Positions 31,873-38,927 of a stretch of 42,945 nucleotides of DNA are shown here, one piece after another. Each line of letters opens with the position of its first letter. The stretch's first letter is position 1. A model generated the notes under the pieces. That model saw only the letters and a list, made by a program, of their open reading frames with translations, was not told the DNA's origin and ran no database searches. The DNA lies in NCBI GenBank assembly GCA_035263725.1, contig DATFRC010000171.1, forward strand, positions 1-42,945. The letters are read 5' to 3'. Position numbers and translations under genes: made by a program. Source of the DNA: DASXRA01 sp035263725 (GTDB taxonomy: Bacteria > Actinomycetota > Actinomycetes > Mycobacteriales > Jatrophihabitantaceae).

Positions 31873-33062
31873 CGACGTTTGTGATCGTCGGTGCGGGACT
31901 GGCCGGCGCCAAGGCGGCCGAAGCACTGCGCGAGCAGGGGTACGACGGCGAGCTGATCCTGTTCGGGGACGAGCAACTCCCCCCGTACGAACGGCCGCCA
32001 CTGTCCAAGAGCTACCTCATGGGGGACTCGCCATGGGAGGAGGCGGTGGTCCACCCCGAGTCGTGGTATGCGGACCACGGGATCGATCTGCGGCTGGGCA
32101 CCAGGGTCAGCGCGCTGCGCGCGGACGAGCACGTGATCGAGGCGGGTGAGCGGGTCAGCTATGACAAGCTCCTGCTCGCCACCGGCTCGGCGCCCCGGCG
32201 ACTCCCGGACGACGAAGCGTTGTTGCACATGCGCCGGCGCGGCGACTCGGACGCGATCAAGGCGACGTTCGGTGACGGCCGACTGGTGATCGTCGGCGGT
32301 GGCTGGATCGGCCTGGAGGTCGCCGCCGCGGCACGTCAGGCCGGCACCGAAGTCACGATCCTGGAGGCCCTGCAGGTGCCGTTGCAGACGGCGATCGGCC
32401 CGGAGCTCGGGCAGGTGTTCGCCGACCTGCACATCGAGCACGGCGTCGACCTGCGCACCGGCGTGAAGGTGGCCGAGGTCCATCCCGACGGGGTACGCCT
32501 GGGCGACGGCACCCGCATCGACGCGCGCGCAGTGCTGATCGCCATCGGCGCGCGTCCCAACACGGATCTGGCCGAGGCGGCGGGCGTTGCGGTCGACAAC
32601 GGGGTGCTCGTCGACGCAGCGCTTCGTAGCAGTGACCCGGACATCTACGCCACCGGCGACATCGCCAACGCAGAGCATCCGTTCCTGGGCCGCCGAGTAC
32701 GCGTCGAGCACTGGGCCAACGCCCTCAACCAGCCGGCCACCGCCGCGGCCGCCATGCTCGGCAAACCGGCGAGCTACGCCGAACTGCCGTACTTCTACAC
32801 CGACCAGTACGACCTCGGTATGGAGTACGTCGGCCTCGCCGAGGACTACGCCGAGGTGGTGTTCCGCGGCGACACGGCGACGCGCGAGTTCATCGCGTTC
32901 TGGCTCGACGGCGACCAGCGCGTCCTCGCCGGCATGAACGTCAACGTCTGGGATGTCGTCGAGCCGGTCAAGGCCCTGATCAGCTCGCGGGCGCCCGTCG
33001 ACCCGAAGTGGCTCGCCGACCCGGACATCCCCCTCGATCGGGTAGCCGACCTTTCCGCGTGA
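31869..33062 (+). CDS. FAD-dependent ferredoxin/rhodocoxin-type reductase
   Basis: 397 residues. FAD Rossmann motif VIVGAGLAGAKAAEALREQG (4-23), the YERPPLSKSYL active-site segment, NAD(P) motif VIVGGGWIGLEVA near 140-152, ATGD of the FAD pyrophosphate site in IYATGDIANAEH, and a C-terminal Reductase_C domain. Transfers electrons from NAD(P)H to a ferredoxin, often for a P450 or Rieske oxygenase. No ferredoxin or oxygenase gene is adjacent. GGGAGGA precedes the ATG, which overlaps the folE stop (ATGA). Confidence 0.92.
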   Translation: MTTFVIVGAGLAGAKAAEALREQGYDGELILFGDEQLPPYERPPLSKSYLMGDSPWEEAVVHPESWYADHGIDLRLGTRVSALRADEHVIEAGERVSYDKLLLATGSAPRRLPDDEALLHMRRRGDSDAIKATFGDGRLVIVGGGWIGLEVAAAARQAGTEVTILEALQVPLQTAIGPELGQVFADLHIEHGVDLRTGVKVAEVHPDGVRLGDGTRIDARAVLIAIGARPNTDLAEAAGVAVDNGVLVDAALRSSDPDIYATGDIANAEHPFLGRRVRVEHWANALNQPATAAAAMLGKPASYAELPYFYTDQYDLGMEYVGLAEDYAEVVFRGDTATREFIAFWLDGDQRVLAGMNVNVWDVVEPVKALISSRAPVDPKWLADPDIPLDRVADLSA

Positions 33063-33104
33063 TCTTGGACTTGTGGTCGCTCTGCGACCGTAAGTCCAAG
33101 ATCA
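33060..33104. repeat. 45-nt palindromic hairpin (21-bp stem, 3-nt loop), REP-like or terminator
   Basis: Left arm 33060-33080 and right arm 33084-33104 pair over all 21 positions, two of them G-T wobble pairs, around the loop TCT. The outer part TGATCTTGGACTT and its complement are perfect. The arm begins with the reductase stop codon itself. It lies between the reductase and aidB. Such symmetry exceeds a normal terminator and resembles dispersed palindromic units; no second copy occurs in this window. Confidence 0.75.
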
Positions 33105-33127
33105 TCGGACCTGGGACACTGAGACGT

Positions 33128-34696
33128 ATGGCCACCCACGAGGTCTTCAACGTGCCGCCGCCGCTCACCGGCAACGCCTTCACGTCGGACCCATCATTGC
33201 GCCTGGCCGATCTCGGCGAGACGGACATCAAGTCGCTCGTGGCGCTCGGGGAGCTGGCCGGCAGCGAGCGGGCAGCGGAGTGGGGGCGCCTCGCGAACAG
33301 CTACCCGCCGGTGCTGCACACGCATGACCGCTACGGGCACCGCATCGACGAGGTGGAGTTTCACCCAGCCTGGCATTCGCTGATGACGGTGGCCGTCGAG
33401 AACGGCATGCACGGGACGCCGTGGCGAGACGGCGGCCACCTGGCGCGAGCCGCGAAGTTCTACGTTTGGGCGCAGGTCGAAGCCGGGCACGGGTGTCCGG
33501 TGTCCATGACGTACGCGGTGGTTCCGGCGCTGCGCCACACGCCGCAACTGGCGGCACTGTACGAGTCATTGCTCGCGGCCACGTCCTACGACTTCGGCTT
33601 GCGCGCGCCGCTCTCCAAGGCGGGGCTGCTCGCCGGCATGGCCATGACCGAGAAGCAGGGCGGCTCGGACGTGCGGGCCAATACGACTCGCGCCGTTCCG
33701 GCAGGCGACCACCACCTGATCACCGGGCACAAATGGTTCTGCTCGGCCCCCATGTGCGACCTGTTCCTGGTGCTCGCGCAGGCACCGGAGGGGTTGTCGT
33801 GCTTCCTCGTACCGCGCGTATTGCCCGACGGCGCGCGCAACCCGTTCCTGATCCAGCGGCTCAAGGACAAGCTGGGTAACCGCTCGAACGCGTCGTCCGA
33901 GGTCGAATTCGACGGCACGGCCGGTTGGCTGATCGGGGGTGAAGGGGCCGGCGTCCGCACGATCATCGACATGGTCACGATGACCCGACTGGACTGCGTG
34001 ATCGGCAGTGCGGCCGGTCAGCGCGCAGCGCTGCGCCAGGCGCTCCACCACGCGCGGCACCGGTCGGTGTTCGGGCGCCCCCTGATCACGCAGCCGCTGA
34101 TGCGCGAGGTGCTGGCCGACCTCGCCGTCGACCAAGCCGCGTCGACAGCGTTGTGGACGCGCATCGCCCGCGGCGTGGACGCCGGCGAGACACCGCTTGT
34201 GCGGCTGGCAGTCGCGGCGGCGAAGTTCTGGGTATGCAAGCGCACTCCGGCACTCGTTGCGGAGGCCCTGGAATCCCTCGGCGGCAACGGCTACGTCGAG
34301 GACAGCCAGATGCCGCGGCTGTTCCGGGAGTCCCCGCTGAACGGCATCTGGGAGGGCTCGGGCAACGTCATCGCGCTGGACGTGCTGCGCGCCGTGCGTC
34401 GCGACCCGGACAGCACGGCAGCCGTGCTCGCGGAGCTGGAAACCGGCGCTGACTCGAGACTGGGCGCTGCCGTCACGCGGCTACGGGCGACCCTCGACGC
34501 CACGGACGAGCGGGGTGCCCGGTCGCTCGCGAGCGGGCTCGCCCGCTGCCTCGCGGCCTCGCTGCTGATACAGCACGCTCCGGGCGCGGTGGCCGACCGG
34601 TTCCTGGCCCAACGGCTGGCCGAGCCTGCGAGCAGCGGGTACGGCGAATCGCCCGGACCTGCGACCGATGCCGTGCTCGCGGGATTCGCGGACTGA
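33128..34696 (+). CDS. aidB: AidB-type acyl-CoA dehydrogenase family protein
   Basis: 522 residues. Closely follows E. coli AidB along its length from the opening VFNVPPPLTGNAFTSD: GRLANSYPPVLHTHDRYGHR, VEFHPAWHSLM, GMAMTEKQGGSDVRANTTRA, GHKWFCSAP, LKDKLGNRSNASSEVEF, LGGNGYVEDSQMPRLFRESPLNGIWEGSGN (quoted in blocks). AidB is an FAD protein induced by alkylation stress in enterobacteria that binds DNA; whether this homologue does so is unknown. The ATG at 33128 has GACACT seven bases upstream and no Shine-Dalgarno. No ada or alkA gene is adjacent. Confidence 0.94.
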   Translation: MATHEVFNVPPPLTGNAFTSDPSLRLADLGETDIKSLVALGELAGSERAAEWGRLANSYPPVLHTHDRYGHRIDEVEFHPAWHSLMTVAVENGMHGTPWRDGGHLARAAKFYVWAQVEAGHGCPVSMTYAVVPALRHTPQLAALYESLLAATSYDFGLRAPLSKAGLLAGMAMTEKQGGSDVRANTTRAVPAGDHHLITGHKWFCSAPMCDLFLVLAQAPEGLSCFLVPRVLPDGARNPFLIQRLKDKLGNRSNASSEVEFDGTAGWLIGGEGAGVRTIIDMVTMTRLDCVIGSAAGQRAALRQALHHARHRSVFGRPLITQPLMREVLADLAVDQAASTALWTRIARGVDAGETPLVRLAVAAAKFWVCKRTPALVAEALESLGGNGYVEDSQMPRLFRESPLNGIWEGSGNVIALDVLRAVRRDPDSTAAVLAELETGADSRLGAAVTRLRATLDATDERGARSLASGLARCLAASLLIQHAPGAVADRFLAQRLAEPASSGYGESPGPATDAVLAGFAD

Positions 34697-34717
34697 CGTA
34701 GCGCCGAACGTTGGGGC

Positions 34718-34745
34718 TTGACGTTGGCAAGATCGACTGTATTGT
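34718..34745 (+). promoter_or_regulatory. Strong sigma-70-like promoter with no ORF behind it
   Basis: TTGACG (34718-34723), a 16-bp spacer, then TATTGT (34740-34745). Transcription would start near 34752, the first base of a perfect hairpin. No coding frame with good composition follows on this strand before the opposing gene at 34920. Confidence 0.6.
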
Positions 34746-34751
34746 CCTCAT

Positions 34752-34909
34752 GTAACCGGCCCGGTTACGCATGGGATGCAGTACGAAACTCAGAGCGTGC
34801 ACCCGCACGACTCTGCGGCGGCCCATACGCAACCGGCAGCGCGGAGGAACCCCCGACCCTGCGCGCCGCAACGCCGGCCCACGGATCCCCGGCGCGCGTC
34901 GCCGGGGAT
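34752..34909 (+). ncRNA. Candidate structured non-coding RNA or orphan leader
   Basis: This gene-free stretch is full of complementary segments in order. GTAACCGG/CCGGTTAC (34752-34759/34761-34768) come first. ATGGG (34771-34775) with CCCAT (34822-34826) encloses CAGAG...CTCTG (34791-34795/34811-34815) and an inner GTGC/GCAC. CCGGC (34833-34837) pairs with GCCGG (34873-34877). The last is a 10-bp terminator-like stem, 34885-34894 with 34900-34909. The segment CGGAGGAACC (34842-34851) recalls a conserved stretch of c-di-AMP (ydaO) riboswitches, but the companion GGGTGAAT was not found. The final hairpin could instead serve the convergent gene at 34920. Confidence 0.4.
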
Positions 34910-34919
34910 TCGTCAATGT

Positions 34920-35120
34920 TTACGCGTCTTTGCCTTCGTCGCTCTCGTCCTCAGCCTTGGCTGACGGCCGCGTGATCACAACCTTGCCCGACTCGAGGTC
35001 GATGCGCTTGCCGCCGGACGAGTCGCCGATCTCCTCGCGGGTCGACTGGAGTCGCCGTTTCTCCTCGTCCATGTGGCGCTTGGCCGGGTTGAAGAGCGTG
35101 TCCAGCCCCCACTGCGTCAT
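34920..35120 (-). CDS. Small DUF6191-like protein
   Basis: 66 residues from the ATG at 35120 (GAGGGG upstream). The pattern LDTLFNPAKRHMDEEKRRLQ, then KRIDLESGKVVITR, with an acidic tail, resembles short actinobacterial DUF6191 proteins of unknown function. No membrane segment is seen in this form. The longer frame to 35234 adds a sequence without coding character. It converges on the candidate ncRNA and diverges from the mycothiol-dependent isomerase family gene. Confidence 0.72.
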   Translation of the reverse strand: MTQWGLDTLFNPAKRHMDEEKRRLQSTREEIGDSSGGKRIDLESGKVVITRPSAKAEDESDEGKDA

Positions 35121-35305
35121 GACGCGCCCCTCACTTCCGGTGTCATATTTCGAGGTTACGTCGTGCGAGCACATCCTGCCGCACCGGCTTGGCCGATCGT
35201 GCCAGACTATGGCCCATATACGCACGATAAGCAATGATTCGCCCCGCTGCCACCATGCCCCCTTGCCAGCAACCTTGCAGGGGCCCGAGACGGCAAGATG
35301 GGCGC

Positions 35306-36028
35306 ATGTCAGATCGCGTCTCGCGACTCGTTGAGGTCCGTGCCTCCACGTCCGCGCTGCTCGCCGGTCTCGACGCCGAACGCTGGGCCGACGCCGACCT
35401 GCGAGCGCCGTCGGCGCTTCCGGGATGGACGCGCGGGCACGTGCTCACCCACATCGCGCGCAACGCCGATGGTATCGCCGCCACGTTGGCGGGCGCGCTG
35501 CGTGGCGAGGTTGTGCCGCGCTATCCGAACGGCAGCGCTGGGCGTGATGCCGACATCGAGGCAGGGTCGGGGCGTGGCGCGGTCGAGCTGATCATCGACG
35601 TTCGTGACTCGGCCGACCGCCTGGATCGCCTGTTCGGTGCCGTGACGGACGCATCCGGCTGGGATCTCACGACCGAGAACGACCGCCCGGCCCACAGCTG
35701 GCTGGCTGCCCGCTGGGGCGAGGTCGAGATCCATCGTGCCGACCTGCGCGGAGCCTACGGCCCGGCCGGCTGGCCGGCGACGTTCGTCGGCTACCTGCTC
35801 CCCCGGCTGGCCGCCGAAGTCGGCACCCGGACGAGCCGGCCGCTTCGGGTCGAGGTTGCGCACGAGGGCTCGACAACGACCGATCTCGGCGGCACCTCCT
35901 GGGCGTCGGGCAGTGCTGGGGTCACGGTTCGCGGTCCGGACTGGGCGCTGCTCGCGTGGCTCACCGGCCGCGCGTCGCTTGCCGACGGACAGCTCAGCGC
36001 GATGCCAGAGCTTTCGCCCTGGAACTAG
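35306..36028 (+). CDS. Mycothiol-dependent maleylpyruvate isomerase family protein
   Basis: 240 residues. The DinB-like metal-binding N-terminal domain holds PGWTRGHVLTHIARNADG (His49) and RWGEVEIHRADL (Glu139, His143), the three zinc ligands of maleylpyruvate isomerase. A C-terminal MDMPI_C-like domain follows (about 165-235). The true isomerase belongs to gentisate degradation; no such genes are nearby, so another thiol-dependent reaction is equally likely. CAAGAT lies six bases before the ATG (possible leaderless start). The family fits a mycothiol-producing actinobacterium. Confidence 0.88.
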   Translation: MSDRVSRLVEVRASTSALLAGLDAERWADADLRAPSALPGWTRGHVLTHIARNADGIAATLAGALRGEVVPRYPNGSAGRDADIEAGSGRGAVELIIDVRDSADRLDRLFGAVTDASGWDLTTENDRPAHSWLAARWGEVEIHRADLRGAYGPAGWPATFVGYLLPRLAAEVGTRTSRPLRVEVAHEGSTTTDLGGTSWASGSAGVTVRGPDWALLAWLTGRASLADGQLSAMPELSPWN

Positions 36029-36050
36029 GGGTGCTGGGACAATCCACTTC

Positions 36051-37235
36051 GTGGCGGACGACCCAGAGCTCGGCGAGGTCGAGTGGCTGGACGCGGGCCC
36101 GCCGGGCCGGCCGGAGGCGCGCGGCCCACGCGGACCCTTGCGCTGGTACGCCTTGGGCTTCGTCGCGCTGGCCGTCCTGGTGCTCGTAGTCGCGCTCAAC
36201 CGCCGCTCCTCCCACAAAGCAGCGCCGGCCACACCCACCTCGTCGCCGGCGCCGACGACGACCGCGTCGAGCGCCCAGCCGTCGAGCACCCCGCCGTCAG
36301 AGAGTCGCGCATCGGTCACGACGACGAATCTTGGCGGGCCACTGCTCGCTGTGCCGCACGGCTGGGAGCTCTTCGCCCGTGACCCCGAGGCAGTACTGCG
36401 CATTCAGCTGGCCACCGGCCGCGTCGTCCGCACCAGGATGCCGGCCGTGCTCAGCGACGGACCGATGTCGTTCGTCGCCGGCCCGCGCCAGGTGCTCGTC
36501 AAGTCCTGGCAGGGCGGCGGCGTCGTCATCCGCGATGGCCAGCCTGCCCAGGCACTTTCCGCGGCGTTGGCCGGTTACGGGCCGGTCCTGCCCGGGCCCG
36601 AGCCGGGGCAGCTCTGGGCTCCGCCGCCCGGCAGCGCGGACGACGCCCAGCGCATGGACCTCGTCGATTTCGACGGCCGGCGCAACGAACAGATCAGCGT
36701 CGCGGTCAGCGGCATGCCGAGTTCGGACGGTGCGGGCTACCTGCTGAGCTACCTCACCGGCGGCATCTATGACGTTCGGCTCGGGTCGGTAAACCGAGTC
36801 ACGACCGGCGCCCTGCTTGCGATCGGCCCCACCCACTGGCTGACAGAGGAGTGCGACGAGCAGCACCGCTGCACAACAGATGTCATCGACCGCAGCACAG
36901 GTGCCCATCGCGTGCTCGGCCCGGGCGCGGACTCCGACGCTCCGACCGGCAGCATCGCCCCGGGCGGCCACAGCGCAGCGGTGCTCCACCAGGAGCAGCC
37001 GCTGATGCTTTCCATGCTCGACCTTGCCACTGGCATCAACCACGACACCGGCGTGAAAATCGATCGGGACGACGCGTATTCCGGCGCGTCGATGGTCTGG
37101 ACGCCGGACGGCCGCTGGCTCATCGTCGCCGACGTCACCGGGCGCCTCGTGGTCGTCGACCGCATCGGCCATTCGCGGCTCCTGACGAACCGCATCACCG
37201 GCATCAGCCAGCTCGCACTACGCGCCAGTTTGTAG
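36051..37235 (+). CDS. Membrane-anchored extracytoplasmic protein, possible beta-propeller
   Basis: 394 residues, not assigned to a named family. A short acidic cytoplasmic N-terminus; a TM about 33-50 (WYALGFVALAVLVLVVAL); a Ser/Thr/Pro linker about 58-88; then a large beta-rich domain with repeating GG/WL/DL strands, including SMVWTPDGRWLIVADVTGRLVVVD near the C-terminus, a WD40/TolB-like blade pattern. A CDEQHRC pair could form a disulfide. GACAAT lies seven bases before the GTG at 36051. It overlaps the convergent phosphoribosyltransferase gene by 18 bp. Function unknown. Confidence 0.78.
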   Translation: MADDPELGEVEWLDAGPPGRPEARGPRGPLRWYALGFVALAVLVLVVALNRRSSHKAAPATPTSSPAPTTTASSAQPSSTPPSESRASVTTTNLGGPLLAVPHGWELFARDPEAVLRIQLATGRVVRTRMPAVLSDGPMSFVAGPRQVLVKSWQGGGVVIRDGQPAQALSAALAGYGPVLPGPEPGQLWAPPPGSADDAQRMDLVDFDGRRNEQISVAVSGMPSSDGAGYLLSYLTGGIYDVRLGSVNRVTTGALLAIGPTHWLTEECDEQHRCTTDVIDRSTGAHRVLGPGADSDAPTGSIAPGGHSAAVLHQEQPLMLSMLDLATGINHDTGVKIDRDDAYSGASMVWTPDGRWLIVADVTGRLVVVDRIGHSRLLTNRITGISQLALRASL

Positions 37236-37877
37236 GACGTCACAGGCTTCCGCGTCGCTGACCTGACGGAAGTCGTCGTAATACATGCCGACGGCGCCGA
37301 GGCGTTTGGGGACGTACACAACCACCACGTCGTCCGCCTCCAGCTCCAACTGTGCGACCGCCTGCCACGACGCGACCGGTGCGGCAACGATGACCTTGCC
37401 GGCCGACCTTCGTGCGGCGGCCACCGCCGCACGCATCGTCGCACCGGTCGCCAGCCCGTCATCGACCAGGATGGCGGTACGGTCCGAGAGATCGGGAAGG
37501 GGCCGGTCCCCTCGGTAGGCCTGCTCGCGACGGCGCAGCTCCTCGAGCTCCTGCTGGGTGATGGCTTCGAGCTCGTCCGCGCTGATGTGGGGCGCGCTTG
37601 CCAGTACGTCCTTGTTGAGAACTCGCACCCCGCCGGTCGCGACGGCACCCATAGCCAGCTCGGGGTATCCAGGGACGCCGAGCTTGCGGACCGAGAACAT
37701 GTCCAGCGGCGCCTTGATCGCGGCGGCCACCTGGGCGGCAACGGGCAAGCCACCGCGGGGCAGTCCGAGCACGACGGCGTCTGGGCCGGCGTCGCGCTCG
37801 GCGAGCAGCGCACCGAGCTCGCGGCCGGCCGCGGCACGATCCGCGAATCGGGCCGTAGCGTCGCCTCCTTCGCTCAC
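37218..37877 (-). CDS. Phosphoribosyltransferase family protein
   Basis: About 219 residues. The opening FADRAAAGRELGALL and LGLPRGGLPVAAQVAAAI match a PRTase subgroup often found alone in actinobacteria; the PRPP-binding loop is AILVDDGLATGATMRAA. Also present: RKLGVPGYPELAMGAVATGG. Substrate unknown; it is not one of the classical purine or pyrimidine enzymes by sequence. The start is taken at GTG 37877; a TTG at 37910 would add 11 residues. TAGCGT (37929-37924) is a good -10 box for either. Confidence 0.88.
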   Translation of the reverse strand: MSEGGDATARFADRAAAGRELGALLAERDAGPDAVVLGLPRGGLPVAAQVAAAIKAPLDMFSVRKLGVPGYPELAMGAVATGGVRVLNKDVLASAPHISADELEAITQQELEELRRREQAYRGDRPLPDLSDRTAILVDDGLATGATMRAAVAAARRSAGKVIVAAPVASWQAVAQLELEADDVVVVYVPKRLGAVGMYYDDFRQVSDAEACDVLQTGA

Positions 37878-37937
37878 CTCTATGTTGGTCGCGGCTGATC
37901 TGCACCGCAACGACGAGCCAGTGACGCTACTCCGGGA

Positions 37938-38927
37938 TTAGCCGGTGCGGTCGATTACGCGCTCGGTGAGTGCCTCGAATCCACTGCGGGCCGGGATGTC
38001 CGGCAGGTCGGCCAGCATGTCGCGTGCCGCGTCGGCGTAACGCGAAAGCGTGGCCCGCGCCTCATCGAGGGCGCTCGACGAGCGCAGCAGGGACAGCGCT
38101 TCGGCATGCTCGGCATCCTCCAGCAGCGGGTGCGACACGAGCGTCCGCAGCCGTGACGACGATGCCGACGAACGCAGCGCGTACAGCACGGGAAGTGTCG
38201 GGACACCCTCGCGCAGGTCGGTGCCCGGAGTCTTGCCGGATTCCGCAGAGTCGGACGCGATGTCGAGGATATCGTCGGAGATCTGGAATGCCACGCCGAT
38301 CCGTTCTCCGAAGCGGCGCAACGTGTCCACAGTGGACGGTTCGACGCCGGCGAAGCGAGCCCCGAACTCAGCCGACGTCGCGATCAGCGAGCCCGTCTTC
38401 TCGGCGAGGACGCCCAGGTAGTGCTCGATCGGGTCTTCTTCCGGGCCGGGACCAACGGTCTCGCGGATCTGCCCGGTGACCAACCGCTCGAACGTCCGCG
38501 CCTGCAACCGGACCGCGGCGGGGCCGAGGTCGGCGAGGATGTCCGATGCGCGGGCGAACAGGAAGTCGCCGGTGAGGATCGCGATCGTGTTGTCCCACCG
38601 GGCATTTGGCGACGGGGCGCCTCGCCTTACGCGCGCCTCGTCCATCACGTCGTCGTGGTACAGCGTGGCGAGATGAGTCAGTTCGACGACGACCGCAGCG
38701 GAGAGAACCTCGGGTGCCGACGCGTCCCCGAAGTGCGCCGCCAGCACGGTCAGCAGCGGCCGGAATCGCTTGCCGCCCGCGTCGACCAGATAGCGCGCCG
38801 CCTCGGCGATGAACGCATCGTCGGTCCGCACCGCGTCCCGCAGCATGACCTCGACGGCATCGAGGCGGGCTCTGACCGACGCCTCCAGGCGGGCGTCGGC
38901 GAACGCGACCCCGATCGACGATGTCAC
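37938..38927 (-). CDS. Long-chain polyprenyl diphosphate synthase
   Basis: 329 residues. Trans-prenyltransferase with the first Asp-rich motif DDVMD (92-96) and second DDILD (218-222), GGKRFRPLL near 51-59 and ARVRRGAPSPNA after the first motif. The residues before the first motif (ATLYHDD) fit C35-C50 chain producers, so the likely product is the menaquinone side chain. The GTG at 38927 overlaps the nuoN stop (GTGA), so it is the last gene of the complex I operon seen here. The substrate chain length cannot be read exactly. Confidence 0.93.
   Translation of the reverse strand: MTSSIGVAFADARLEASVRARLDAVEVMLRDAVRTDDAFIAEAARYLVDAGGKRFRPLLTVLAAHFGDASAPEVLSAAVVVELTHLATLYHDDVMDEARVRRGAPSPNARWDNTIAILTGDFLFARASDILADLGPAAVRLQARTFERLVTGQIRETVGPGPEEDPIEHYLGVLAEKTGSLIATSAEFGARFAGVEPSTVDTLRRFGERIGVAFQISDDILDIASDSAESGKTPGTDLREGVPTLPVLYALRSSASSSRLRTLVSHPLLEDAEHAEALSLLRSSSALDEARATLSRYADAARDMLADLPDIPARSGFEALTERVIDRTG

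Noticed and set aside
34842..34851. Firm assignment of a c-di-AMP (ydaO) riboswitch
   Set aside because: Only one conserved segment is matched; the GGGTGAAT-type companion and a downstream target gene are absent.
34771..35334. Plus-strand open frame of 187 codons through the candidate ncRNA
   Set aside because: Arg/Pro/Ser-rich with no start signal, and it runs antisense through the small DUF6191-like gene.
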